12,339 nt of DNA from an uncultured Collinsella sp. (GCA_934646865.1 CAKUEU010000050.1:1-12339), one strand, 5' to 3'; positions 1 to 7,420 are shown, counted from the first letter of the stretch. Notes: generated by a model not told the origin, from the letters alone. Translations and numbers: made by a program.

Positions 1-512
1 TCGTCGAGATTTCCCGCATGAAATCAATTCTTGAAAAGACGCCGTCGTTTGCTCGGCGTGTGTTTACCGAAGAAGAGCGTGCGTATTGTGATGCATCATC
101 GCGTCCCGCTGCTCACTATGCCAGCCGCTTTGCTTCGCGCGAGGCGGTACTTAAAGCTCTCGGCACGGGTTTTAGTCAAGGCGTTGGTCGCAAGGATGTT
201 TCGGTTACGCGTGATAAACTCGGCAAACCGAAGGCGCTGCTTTCGGGCCGTGCTCTCGAGATCGCTCAAGAGCTGGGTGTTGTTGAGGTCGCTCTTTCCA
301 TTACGCTTACAGGAGACTTAGCCGTTGCGAACGCCATCGCGATTACCGAAGATGCTCGGCCTAAGCCAAAAGAGGAAAAGGTGAGTACCAAGAAACGCGT
401 AGCGCAGACATTTAAAGAGGCTCGCTCTGTTTTAGATGAGCTTGAGCAGCTGCAGAATTCAGCATTGACGGAGCACCTGGGCGATGCTTCGCAAGATACG
501 CTAGGAGCATAG
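1..512 (+). CDS. acpS: Holo-[acyl-carrier-protein] synthase (AcpS), 5' end truncated by the window, with a C-terminal extension
   Basis: AcpS transfers 4'-phosphopantetheine from CoA to the serine of apo-ACP in the cytoplasm, activating fatty-acid synthesis. The reading frame is open from the first base: residues before the first ATG (position 18) read VEISR, the end of the family's GxDxVEIxR motif, so the true start and the metal-binding Asp lie upstream. Counting from that ATG, the second signature is FASREAVLKALGTG (about residues 38-51), with the metal-binding Glu at 42 and Lys at 46. The AcpS fold seems complete by about residue 110 (VANAIAI). A lysine- and glutamate-rich tail of about 50 residues follows, which typical 120-130 residue AcpS proteins lack. 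An in-frame GTG at 381, after AGAGG, could allow a separate 43-residue product. The stop is directly followed by the nnr start, suggesting translational coupling. Identity is secure; the role of the tail is unknown. Confidence 0.93.
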   Translation, partial: VEISRMKSILEKTPSFARRVFTEEERAYCDASSRPAAHYASRFASREAVLKALGTGFSQGVGRKDVSVTRDKLGKPKALLSGRALEIAQELGVVEVALSITLTGDLAVANAIAITEDARPKPKEEKVSTKKRVAQTFKEARSVLDELEQLQNSALTEHLGDASQDTLGA

Positions 513-2129
513 ATGAAACCGGTTTTGAGTACCGAAGAAGTCGTTCGTCTCGAGGATATCATCGAACGCGAAGGGACTTCGAAGGCCGAGCTTATGGAGC
601 TAGCGGGTGAGTTTGCCGCCAACGAGGTCTTGAAGCTCAATCCCGATCGGGTTCTCGTTCTGGTCGGTTTTGGTAATAATGGCGGCGACGGTTGGGTTGC
701 CGCCGATATTCTGAGCCATAAGGGTGTGGACGTCGATATCGTTTCTCCGGTTGAGCCGGATGAGATTCCTGCTGCTCTGGCACGTCATGTTGCTCGTCGT
801 ACTGCCGGCCGCGATGTGCACGTTTGCGTCGGCCCCTCGCGTGACGAACTCGAGGTTTTGATCGATAAGGCCGATGTTGTTGTCGATGCCATTTTTGGTA
901 CCGGGTTCCACGGGAATCTGCGTGCGCCGTTCTCCATCTGGATTCCTACGGTCAATGAATGCGCCGATTGTGTCGTATCCATTGATGTCCCCTCGGGCCT
1001 GAATGCCGAGACGGGCGTTGTTGATGACGACTGCATTCGTGCCGAACATACGGTGACGATGATTGCGCCCAAGATTGGTCTGTATAGCGCTGATGGCCCT
1101 GAGTATGCTGGCGATTTGATCTGCGGCAATCTTTACGACCGTCTTGACGAGGTCATCGATGATGTCGACCACGCCGCCGAGATTGTCGAGCCCGGTGACT
1201 TAGCTGATTACTTTGCTCCACTACCTACGAATATCGATAAGTATTCCCGTGGCTCTGTGCTTATTGTCGCCGGATCTGCGCAATATCCTGGTGCTGCCAT
1301 TATGGCGGCCAAGTCTGCAGCTCGCGCGGGTGCTGGTTACGTGGCAGTCGCGGCTCCTGACGCCTGCGCCAATCTTATTCGCATGGCACTTCCTTCGATT
1401 CCCGTCTTTGCTATTCCGTCTGATTCCCGCGGCTCCTTTGGCGCCGCTGCGCGCATGACGGTGTGCGAGATTGCAAAGAAGTACAGCTGCGTACTGTGCG
1501 GTCCCGGTATGACGACGTCTGCCGGCGCTATGCAGGTGGTTTCGGGCTTGCTCGAGCTTGATGTGCCGCTTATTTTGGACGCCGATGCGCTCAACTGCCT
1601 TGCTAAGATTGCCATTGACGGTATTGATAGTAACCCCGAGATGTATCGTCGCGAGCAGCCGTTGGTTATGACACCGCACTATCGTGAGCTTTCGCGTCTG
1701 GTTGCCGGTGACGAGGTGAACGACCTTGGTACCGCGATTGCGGCCGCGCAGAAGGTTGTCTGGGCTGCAGGCTCCGACAATCTGGTGGTCATTGCCAAGG
1801 GGCCGACGACGGCTATCTGTGGCGTTGAGCGTGTGCTGCTGCCGCTCTCGGGTCCGGCTTCTCTGGCAACTGCCGGTTCGGGTGATGTTCTCGCGGGTAT
1901 TTTGGCCGGCACGCTTGCCACCATGCGCGACGAGATGGATCGTTGGGAGTTGCTGTATTCGTACGCCGTCGCACTTCACAGCTACGCCGGTTTTGCCGCG
2001 GCGACGGAGTATGGTGAGAAGAGCGTCATCGCGACCGATCTTATCGACTTGATCGGTCCTGCCATGGAACTGGCGGCAAAGGATGCGCTCGAAGATCTGG
2101 GAATCATGGACGAAGGGTCGGATGACTAA
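513..2129 (+). CDS. nnr: Bifunctional NAD(P)H-hydrate epimerase / ADP-dependent NAD(P)H-hydrate dehydratase
   Basis: This cytoplasmic metabolite-repair enzyme interconverts R- and S-NAD(P)HX and dehydrates the S form back to NAD(P)H using ADP. The 538 residues match the fused YjeF_N + YjeF_C (ribokinase-like) arrangement. Epimerase half, about 1-225: ELMELAGEFAANEV (26-39), the nucleotide loop GFGNNGGDGW (52-61), AIFGTGFHGNLR (126-137) and SIDVPSGLN (157-165). Dehydratase half, about 240-525: YSRGSVLIVAGS (244-255), DADALN (356-361), VMTPHYREL (385-393), IAKGPTTAI (427-435) and the ADP/catalytic loop LATAGSGDVLAG (451-462), whose Asp (458) is the usual catalytic residue. The ATG abuts the acpS stop and has AGGAG 5 nt upstream, inside acpS. 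The alr start is 2 nt past the stop. Nothing looks broken. acpS-nnr-alr adjacency is a common bacterial arrangement. Confidence 0.95.
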   Translation: MKPVLSTEEVVRLEDIIEREGTSKAELMELAGEFAANEVLKLNPDRVLVLVGFGNNGGDGWVAADILSHKGVDVDIVSPVEPDEIPAALARHVARRTAGRDVHVCVGPSRDELEVLIDKADVVVDAIFGTGFHGNLRAPFSIWIPTVNECADCVVSIDVPSGLNAETGVVDDDCIRAEHTVTMIAPKIGLYSADGPEYAGDLICGNLYDRLDEVIDDVDHAAEIVEPGDLADYFAPLPTNIDKYSRGSVLIVAGSAQYPGAAIMAAKSAARAGAGYVAVAAPDACANLIRMALPSIPVFAIPSDSRGSFGAAARMTVCEIAKKYSCVLCGPGMTTSAGAMQVVSGLLELDVPLILDADALNCLAKIAIDGIDSNPEMYRREQPLVMTPHYRELSRLVAGDEVNDLGTAIAAAQKVVWAAGSDNLVVIAKGPTTAICGVERVLLPLSGPASLATAGSGDVLAGILAGTLATMRDEMDRWELLYSYAVALHSYAGFAAATEYGEKSVIATDLIDLIGPAMELAAKDALEDLGIMDEGSDD

Positions 2130-2131
2130 TC

Positions 2132-3277
2132 ATGAATAAAGCCGATTTGACGCGCTGGTCCTGGGTCGAGATCGACCGCGGGGCGCTCCGTCGCAACACG
2201 AGGGCCTATAAGAACTTGCTGAATCCACGTCAGCGCCTGTGCTGCGTGGTCAAGGCCGATGCTTATGGTCATGGAGCTGTTGAGTGCGCCAAGATCATGT
2301 ATTCGGCCGGTGCCGACATGTTTGCCGTGGCGACGGTTAACGAGGGCGTTGAGCTCCGACAGGGCGGGATTACGAAACCCATCCTCATCCTAAGCGAGCC
2401 GCCTATCGAGGCCATTCCGACGTTGCTCGAGTTTGATATCATGCCCTCGGTCTATACGTCTGACTTTGCTCTTGCGTATGGCGAATGTGCCGTCGCGGCG
2501 GGCAAAGTGGGCAAGTATCATCTCGCCATCGAGACGGGCATGAATCGTATCGGCGTTCACTACACGCAGGTGCTCGACTTTGTCCGCGGTATAAATTTCC
2601 ATCGCGGTATTCAGTGCGACGGCGTATTTACGCACTTCGCCACGGCCGATGAACCTTCGGGCTGGGACTACAAGCTGCAATGTCAGCGCTTTACCGAGGC
2701 CGTTCAGGCCATTAAGGATGCGGGTTTTGAGTGCGGTATCGTGCACTGCGCCAACACGCCGTCCTCGATGCTCGACCCCTCGATGCATTTTGATATGATC
2801 CGCGCCGGCGTTGGCTTGTATGGCATGCAGCCGTGCGAGCTGAGTGGCCGCGTGATGCAGCTTGATCCCGTTATGAGCGTCCATGCGCGTGTGACGCGCG
2901 TGGCACACCCTGCGATGGGTGAGGGCGTGGGCTACGGTTTTACCTACCGCGTACCGCGTACGCGCGTTCAGATCTGCACGCTGCCGATCGGTTATGCCGA
3001 TGGCCTTTCGCGTACGCTTTCCAATCGTATGGACGTGCTGTATCGCGGCGAGCGTGTGCGTCAGGTGGGCAATATCTGCATGGACCAGTTTATGGTCGCC
3101 ATTCAGTCCAACCCGGCGCATGAGATTCCCGAGGCCGAGTATGGTGACGAGATGATCATTGTCGGCCGCGATGGAGATGCCGAGATTACCGTGGACGAGA
3201 TGGCGCGCCTACGCGGCACGATTAACTACGAGGTCGCTTGCGGCTTTGGTATGCGTCTCGACAAGGTCTACGTGTAG
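2132..3277 (+). CDS. alr: Alanine racemase
   Basis: This PLP-dependent enzyme interconverts L- and D-alanine, supplying D-Ala for peptidoglycan. The 381-residue length is normal. The N-terminal TIM barrel carries VVKADAYGHGA (39-49) with the PLP lysine at 41. ETGMNRIGV (134-142) and the phosphate-binding RAGVGLYG (224-231) follow. The C-terminal beta domain contributes GVGYGFTYR (265-273), with the second catalytic base Tyr268, and GNICMDQFMV (313-322), the usual substrate-entry loop. The ATG lies 2 nt after the nnr stop with a GAAGGG-like site inside nnr, so translation is probably coupled. A GTAGGAG sequence formed by the alr 3' end is the ribosome binding site for the next gene. All catalytic residues I can check are present. 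Confidence 0.96.
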   Translation: MNKADLTRWSWVEIDRGALRRNTRAYKNLLNPRQRLCCVVKADAYGHGAVECAKIMYSAGADMFAVATVNEGVELRQGGITKPILILSEPPIEAIPTLLEFDIMPSVYTSDFALAYGECAVAAGKVGKYHLAIETGMNRIGVHYTQVLDFVRGINFHRGIQCDGVFTHFATADEPSGWDYKLQCQRFTEAVQAIKDAGFECGIVHCANTPSSMLDPSMHFDMIRAGVGLYGMQPCELSGRVMQLDPVMSVHARVTRVAHPAMGEGVGYGFTYRVPRTRVQICTLPIGYADGLSRTLSNRMDVLYRGERVRQVGNICMDQFMVAIQSNPAHEIPEAEYGDEMIIVGRDGDAEITVDEMARLRGTINYEVACGFGMRLDKVYV

Positions 3278-3285
3278 GAGTCGCT

Positions 3286-3906
3286 ATGGGCGTCATGCAC
3301 ATCCCCGGCCATAGCCATCAGGCGCCGCGTGAGGTCGCACTCGAGGAGATCGAGGCCGTTCTGGGCGATTGTCACCTTTGCCAGCTTTACCAGTCGCGCC
3401 ATAACATCGTGTTTGGCGTGGGAAACCCCCACGCTCGCGTGATGTTTATTGGCGAGGCGCCGGGCCGCAATGAGGATTTGCAGGGCGAGCCCTTTGTGGG
3501 GGCGGCAGGCGAGGACCTCAACGGCATTTTGTCGCTGGCGGGGCTCAAACGCGAAGACGTCTACATTGCCAACGTGCTTAAGTGCCGCCCGCCGGGAAAC
3601 CGCAATCCGCGTCCCGAGGAAGTGCTGGCTTGCTCGCCGTTTTTGCGTGAGCAGATTCGAAGCATCTGGCCCGATATTATTGTGACGCTCGGCAACCCCG
3701 CGACGCACTTTGTGCTAAAGACCGAGATTGGCATTACTAAGCTGCGCGGCAGGTTCCACCAGATGGGGCATTTTGTGGTAATGCCTACGTTCCATCCGGC
3801 AGCAGCGCTGCGCAATCCGGCGTGGCAGGAGCTGCTGGAGGAAGACTTTAAGATGCTGGGCGACTATCTGGAGCGACATCCCGCGCCAGAGGACGCCTCG
3901 GAATAA
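3286..3906 (+). CDS. Family 4 (Fe-S cluster) uracil-DNA glycosylase
   Basis: It excises uracil from DNA to start base-excision repair. I chose the ATG at 3286 because TAGGAG ends 6 nt before it and it lies just past the alr stop; a TTG frame extending back to 3238 would run into alr. The 206-residue protein shows the family 4 pattern: four 4Fe-4S cysteines (C29 and C32 in CHLC, C100 in KCRPP, C116 in LACSPFL), the catalytic motif GEAPG (56-60, with Glu57), FVGAAG (70-75), the NR of RPPGNRNP (101-108), TLGN (134-137) and the second motif FHPAAALR (169-176). Length is typical for the family, and two in-frame stops (TAATAA) end it. Finding a DNA-repair gene inside a cell-wall/tRNA-modification operon suggests housekeeping expression, not DNA-damage induction; I see no operator. 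Confidence 0.94.
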   Translation: MGVMHIPGHSHQAPREVALEEIEAVLGDCHLCQLYQSRHNIVFGVGNPHARVMFIGEAPGRNEDLQGEPFVGAAGEDLNGILSLAGLKREDVYIANVLKCRPPGNRNPRPEEVLACSPFLREQIRSIWPDIIVTLGNPATHFVLKTEIGITKLRGRFHQMGHFVVMPTFHPAAALRNPAWQELLEEDFKMLGDYLERHPAPEDASE

Positions 3907-3918
3907 TAAGGAGCATAT

Positions 3919-4425
3919 ATGTCCCTGGAGCGCCTGGGGGTAGGTACTTACAAAACGACTTGCGCTGCCGATACGGAGTACTTTGGCGAGCTAATTGCAC
4001 CGTGCCTTGAGGACGGCGATGTGCTCATCCTGACCGGTGGCCTGGGAGTGGGCAAAACTCACTTTACCAAGGGCGTCTCGCGCGGGCTGGGCGATGGGCA
4101 TATGGTTACGAGCCCTACGTTCGCGCTCATGGCCGTTCACGATCAAGGTCGTATTCCGCTGTTTCACTTTGATCTATACCGCTTGGAGCATGCCTACGAG
4201 CTCGAGGATACGGGTATTTTCGATGTGCTGGGCTATGAGGGTGCTTGCCTGCTGGAATGGGGCGAACAATTCCAGGACGAGCTGACGGATGAGTATCTTT
4301 CGGTGACGCTCAAGCGTGATGAGGGCGACAGCGATGTGCGAACGATAACGCTCGAGGCGCACGGTGACCGCGCAATGGAGCTTTCCCATTTGATTGATAA
4401 GGCTGTACAAGATGAGCTTGCATAA
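3919..4425 (+). CDS. tsaE: tRNA threonylcarbamoyladenosine biosynthesis ATPase TsaE
   Basis: TsaE is the P-loop ATPase that binds the TsaB-TsaD heterodimer and resets it between rounds of t6A synthesis at A37 of ANN-decoding tRNAs. The 168 residues carry the Walker A sequence GGLGVGKT (40-47), SPTFAL (65-70), HFDLYRL (83-89) and LLEWGEQ (111-117), in the family's order and spacing. A strong AAGGAG sits 5 nt before the ATG, immediately after the tandem stops of the glycosylase gene. The 3' end overlaps the next gene by 14 nt, so TsaE is probably translationally coupled to its protein partners TsaB and TsaD. Confidence 0.95.
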   Translation: MSLERLGVGTYKTTCAADTEYFGELIAPCLEDGDVLILTGGLGVGKTHFTKGVSRGLGDGHMVTSPTFALMAVHDQGRIPLFHFDLYRLEHAYELEDTGIFDVLGYEGACLLEWGEQFQDELTDEYLSVTLKRDEGDSDVRTITLEAHGDRAMELSHLIDKAVQDELA

Positions 4426-6796
4426 CGACAACGCGCTGGTGGTGGCGTTCGATACCTCGACCGACATGCTTGCCTGCGCGGCAAGCTGGATTGATGGGCA
4501 GACGGGCGAGACGAAGCTCGTGAGTGGCGACCACATGTGTCGCCGTCACGCCAACGTTGAGCTCGTGAATACCGTTGATGGCGTGCTGACTCAAGCCGGT
4601 CTGGATCGCAGCGATGTTGGTTGCTACGTGGTCGGCCGCGGCCCGGGGTCGTTTACGGGTGTGCGCATCGGCATCTCCACTGCCAAGGGCCTCGCGCGTG
4701 GTGCCAATGTTCCGCTGCTGGGCGTGTCGACGCTCGATGCTTGCGCTTGGACGGCGTGGAAGGCTGGCGTGCGCGGCAAGCTTGGTATCTTGGCCGATGC
4801 TATGCGCGGTGAGGTATATCCGGCGCTGTATATGCTGGTCGATGATGGTCCCGAGCGTCAATTTGAGCGCGAGCACGTGGTCAAGGCCGCCGTGGCGCTC
4901 GATGAGTGGCGCCAAGCAGCGGACTGGGACCAGGTTCAGCTGACCGGTGACGGTCTCGTGCGCTATGGCAAGCTGCTGGGTGAGGACGAGGCCGCCCGCT
5001 GCGTGGAGCACGACCTGTGGTGGCCTTCGGGCGAGGGCTTGCTGCTCGCGCACGCTGCGGGTGACGGTGATCCGGCCCGCGTCCTGCCGATTTACACGCG
5101 CCTTTCGGATGCCGAGGAAAACGAGCGCAAGCGTCTTGGTCTTGCCGAGAGTGCGCAGAGCGAAATTACGGGCGTTGCCGATGAGCTCGCCGGTCGTCAT
5201 CTGCAGTTCCGTCCCATGGGCGCGGCGGATGCCGAGGGCGCGAGCGCGCTGGAGGCTGCCTGCTTTGAAGGTGCCGGACACGAGGCGTGGACGCCGGGCA
5301 TGTTCCTGTCCGAACTGGGCGAGGACGTCGCTGCGCCGCGTAGTTGGTGGGTAGCACACGACGACGGCAAGCTGCTGGGCCTTGCCGGCGGTATGGTCGT
5401 GGACGGCGATGTGCAGATTCTGGATGTCGCCGTCGACCCGGCACATCGCCGTGAGGGCATTGCCCGCAAGCTGCTGTCGCATGTGAGCTATGATGCCCAG
5501 ATGCTCGGCTGCACCACGGCTTCGCTCGAGGTCGAGGATGGCAACGAGGGAGCAATCGCGCTTTATAACGCTCTGGGCTTTACCGAGGCAGGACGGCGCC
5601 GCGGCTACTATGGTGCCGGCAAGGATGCCATCGTCATGACGGCTCCGCTGCCCCTGGTGCTTCCGGTCGATAACGCCTCGCCCGAGCCGACGGCAGCCGA
5701 GCAGCGCGTATGGCCGCTGCCTGCGCCTAGGCGCTCCGAGGGGGAGCGTGCCGAAATTGAGCGCCGCCGCCTAGTGCTTGCCATCGAGAGTTCCTGCGAC
5801 GAGACGGCCGTGGCGATTATCGATGCGGATGGCAATATGCTGGCCAACCAGGTGTCGACGCAAATTGATTTTCATGCCCGCTTTGGCGGCGTGGTGCCCG
5901 AGATCGCCTCGCGCAAACACGTTGAGGTGATTGTGAGTGTCGTGGATGCGGCGCTCGAGGATGCCGCAGCATCGCTTGGTCTTGAGGGTGGAGCCATTGC
6001 TCCCAGCGAGCTTGCCGCCGTGGGTGTGACGCAGGGTCCGGGCCTGGTGGGCGCGCTCGTGGTGGGCGTTGCCTTTGCCAAAGGCTTTGCCTACGCTGCC
6101 GGTAAGCCGCTCGTATGCGTCAACCATCTGGAGGGGCACCTGTTTGCCAACCTGCTGGCGCAGCCCGACCTCAAGCCGCCGTTTATCTTCACGCTCGTCT
6201 CGGGCGGTCATACCATGCTTGTTCACGTCAAGGCATGGGGCGACTACGAGGTACTTGGTGAGACACTCGACGATGCCGTGGGCGAGGCCTTCGACAAGGT
6301 GGCCAAGGCGTTGGGTCTGGGCTATCCCGGTGGCCCCATCATCTCCAAGCTGGCCGAGACGGGCAACCCCAAGGCGATCGATTTTCCCCGCGCGCTTAAC
6401 AGCAGGGGAGACTATCGTTTCTCGCTTTCGGGGCTTAAAACGGCCGTGACGCTCTACATTGAACAGGAGACCAAGGCCGGGCGCACGATTCACCTGCCCG
6501 ATCTGGCGGCTTCGTTTGAGGCAGCTGTCTTTGACGTGCAGTACAAGAAGGCCAAAAACGCACTGCACGCTACCGGATGCAAGGAATACTGCATCGGTGG
6601 CGGCGTCTCGGCCAACCCGCATCTGCGCGAGATGATGATCAAGAAGCTTGGGCGTCAGGGGATCCGCGTAACGGTGCCGCCCTTGTCTGCCTGTACCGAT
6701 AACGCAGCCATGATCGCGGAGGTCGCTCGCCGTAAATTCGACCGAGGTGAAATCTCGCCGTTCGACGTCGACGCCGATCCGAACATGACGCTGTAG
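4412..6796 (+). CDS. tsaB-rimI-tsaD: TsaB-RimI-TsaD triple fusion (t6A synthase subunits plus ribosomal-protein-alanine N-acetyltransferase)
   Basis: This 794-residue protein joins three usually separate proteins. Residues about 8-235 are TsaB, the dimerization subunit (AFDTSTD 12-18, GRGPGSFTGVRIG 75-87). Residues about 264-411 are a GNAT domain like RimI, which acetylates the N-terminal alanine of ribosomal protein S18: acetyl-CoA loop RREGIARKLL (346-355), ALYNALGF (383-390), and RRRGYYGAGKDAIVM (395-409), matching the RimI tail. A Pro/Ala/Glu-rich linker spans about 412-450. Residues about 453-794 are TsaD, which transfers threonylcarbamoyl to A37: IESSCDETAVAI (458-469), FGGVVPEIASRKH (491-503), metal ligands in NHLEGH (H572, H576), LVSGGHT (595-601), GGGVSANPHLR (729-739) and CTDNAAMIA (761-769). 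Fusion fixes TsaB:TsaD at 1:1. The ATG at 4412 was preferred to the TTG at 4394, which lies deeper in tsaE. No domain seems degraded. Confidence 0.95.
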   Translation: MSLHNDNALVVAFDTSTDMLACAASWIDGQTGETKLVSGDHMCRRHANVELVNTVDGVLTQAGLDRSDVGCYVVGRGPGSFTGVRIGISTAKGLARGANVPLLGVSTLDACAWTAWKAGVRGKLGILADAMRGEVYPALYMLVDDGPERQFEREHVVKAAVALDEWRQAADWDQVQLTGDGLVRYGKLLGEDEAARCVEHDLWWPSGEGLLLAHAAGDGDPARVLPIYTRLSDAEENERKRLGLAESAQSEITGVADELAGRHLQFRPMGAADAEGASALEAACFEGAGHEAWTPGMFLSELGEDVAAPRSWWVAHDDGKLLGLAGGMVVDGDVQILDVAVDPAHRREGIARKLLSHVSYDAQMLGCTTASLEVEDGNEGAIALYNALGFTEAGRRRGYYGAGKDAIVMTAPLPLVLPVDNASPEPTAAEQRVWPLPAPRRSEGERAEIERRRLVLAIESSCDETAVAIIDADGNMLANQVSTQIDFHARFGGVVPEIASRKHVEVIVSVVDAALEDAAASLGLEGGAIAPSELAAVGVTQGPGLVGALVVGVAFAKGFAYAAGKPLVCVNHLEGHLFANLLAQPDLKPPFIFTLVSGGHTMLVHVKAWGDYEVLGETLDDAVGEAFDKVAKALGLGYPGGPIISKLAETGNPKAIDFPRALNSRGDYRFSLSGLKTAVTLYIEQETKAGRTIHLPDLAASFEAAVFDVQYKKAKNALHATGCKEYCIGGGVSANPHLREMMIKKLGRQGIRVTVPPLSACTDNAAMIAEVARRKFDRGEISPFDVDADPNMTL

Positions 6797-6800
6797 TCGC

Positions 6801-6968
6801 AAAGGTGCGGTCCCCGGCACTGCCCGGGCGCCAACGGCCGCATATGAACTTTCCTGCTCTACAGTCCTGCTCACGACGGAGGCCACATTAAGTGGCCTCC
6901 TGTTCGTGCGGAACTCGCGATAAAGTTCATATGCGGCCGTTGGCGCCCGGGCAGCGCCGGGGACCTTT
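6801..6968. repeat. 168-bp palindromic element with near-perfect 44-bp arms
   Basis: The left arm (6809-6852) and right arm (6922-6965) are reverse complements at 43 of 44 positions. Counting a 4-nt bulge (GCGG, 6807-6810), pairing extends to AAAGGT at 6801-6806. The 69-nt loop holds its own hairpin: GGAGGCCAC (6878-6886) and GTGGCCTCC (6892-6900) around ATTAA, extended by CACGA/TCGTG (6872-6876 / 6904-6908). The element starts 4 nt after the tsaD stop, so it would form a very stable RNA structure at the operon's 3' end; no T-tract follows, so it is not a classic terminator. Possible roles are mRNA 3'-end protection, a cruciform, or a non-autonomous mobile palindrome. Part of it recurs at 11933-11970. 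Confidence 0.88.
6892..6929 (+). repeat. Dispersed repeat core, copy A
   Basis: This 38-nt segment matches 11933-11970 at 32 of 38 positions when aligned by hand, with an unbroken 16-nt identity CGTGCGGAACTCGCGA (6905-6920 and 11946-11961). It comprises the 3' half of the inner GGCCAC hairpin plus the start of the right arm of the large palindrome. Two intergenic copies about 5 kb apart suggest a genomic repeat family. Confidence 0.75.
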
Positions 6969-7073
6969 CTGTATTGATATAGCTTCTGAGCTGGTTTGGC
7001 GTCGACAACGTCCAGCAAGGTTAACAAGCCAGTGTCGAATTTCCGGCGTGCTTTAGCTGAAAGAAAAAGTTGG

Positions 7074-7128
7074 TGTGCGGAGCTTTGCTCCGCACATTTG
7101 GGATGGGAGCCCCCGCGGCACTCGGGGG
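7074..7128. other. Pair of GC-rich hairpins of unknown role
   Basis: The first hairpin has a perfect 10-bp stem (TGTGCGGAGC 7074-7083, GCTCCGCACA 7087-7096) with a TTT loop. The second has a 6-bp stem (CCCCCG 7110-7115, CGGGGG 7123-7128). Read on the minus strand, the first is followed after a few bases by a T-rich tract (complement of 7061-7070), so it could be a minus-strand terminator; on the plus strand only TTT follows. No gene fits 6969-7190. A small structured RNA is possible but unproven. Confidence 0.45.
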
Positions 7129-7189
7129 TATCTCTCAAGCAAAAACTGTCGTGGGGTAAAGTCCGAGGTCAGTGGCGTTTTATACCGAG

Positions 7190-7256
7190 AAATTCAAAAA
7201 AAGTTGAAAATTCATTACAAATTTGCGTTGACTTTAGGTAACTAAAGTTTCATACT
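7190..7256 (+). promoter_or_regulatory. Promoter of the cstA transcription unit with AT-rich UP-like region
   Basis: The -35 element is TTGACT (7228-7233) and the -10 is CATACT (7251-7256), with an ideal 17-nt spacer. Upstream, 7190-7225 is very AT-rich with A-tracts, like an UP element contacting the RNA polymerase alpha subunit. Transcription would start near 7263, giving a leader of about 235 nt before cstA. It is the only good promoter I see between tsaD and cstA. Confidence 0.75.
7231..7248. promoter_or_regulatory. 18-bp palindromic operator in the cstA promoter spacer
   Basis: ACTTTAG and CTAAAGT flank GTAA, giving 7-bp perfect half-sites that overlap the 3' end of the -35 box and fill most of the spacer up to the -10. 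A repressor bound here would block RNA polymerase. The TTAGGTAA-type core loosely recalls DtxR/IdeR-family metal-regulator boxes, but this resemblance is weak and the regulator is unknown. Confidence 0.6.
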
Positions 7257-7327
7257 CCTTTTCAACCACTGGGGGATGTGAACACGCACGGATCGTTCGC
7301 ATCATGATTGAAGAGGGTTTCTTAGAC

Positions 7328-7372
7328 ATGTTCACGCATCAGCTAAACATTATCAGCGTAGTAATTATCTGA
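7328..7372 (+). CDS. Candidate Ile/Val-rich leader peptide of the cstA attenuator
   Basis: The 14-codon ORF from ATG 7328 encodes MFTHQLNIISVVII. Its last seven codons are four Ile, two Val and one Ser, and the TGA stop lies at the foot of leader hairpin H2. A GAAGAGGG ribosome-binding-like site ends 10 nt upstream. An in-frame ATG at 7304 would give a 22-residue form, but has only a weak upstream site. Runs of codons for the sensed amino acid are the hallmark of leader peptides such as those of ilv operons. If it works so, shortage of charged tRNA-Ile or tRNA-Val would stall the ribosome and favour read-through into cstA. It is unlikely to act as a protein itself. Confidence 0.6.
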   Translation: MFTHQLNIISVVII

Positions 7373-7420
7373 TGCGGGTTAGCACATACAGCTAGCCCGT
7401 ACGATAACGGGCGGCTGATG

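Noticed and set aside
3238..3285. Upstream TTG start for the uracil-DNA glycosylase
   Set aside because: It would overlap the alr C-terminus by 40 nt without a ribosome site, and the family domain starts after the ATG at 3286, which has TAGGAG at good spacing.
4310..5482. Minus-strand open frame of 390 codons opposite the TsaB-RimI part
   Set aside because: The + strand frame has clear TsaB and RimI motifs throughout; the antisense product is His/Arg/Ala-rich with no family features.
6791..6973. CTGTA direct repeats (6791-6795 and 6969-6973) around the large palindrome, as a target-site duplication
   Set aside because: The left copy is separated from the arm by 5 nt while the right copy abuts it, and 5 nt can match by chance.
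5771..7138. Minus-strand open frame of 455 codons opposite TsaD and the palindrome
   Set aside because: It overlaps the conserved TsaD domain and the large palindrome, and its product shows no recognisable motif.
7145..7185. GGGGTAAAGTCCGAGG resembling the AAAGTCCG box of RNase P RNA
   Set aside because: The surrounding region is too short and lacks the other conserved RNase P segments; a short chance match.
7231..7248. Firm assignment of the operator to a DtxR/IdeR iron regulator
   Set aside because: The likeness to the consensus is partial and the linked gene is not an iron gene, so I kept only a weak remark.
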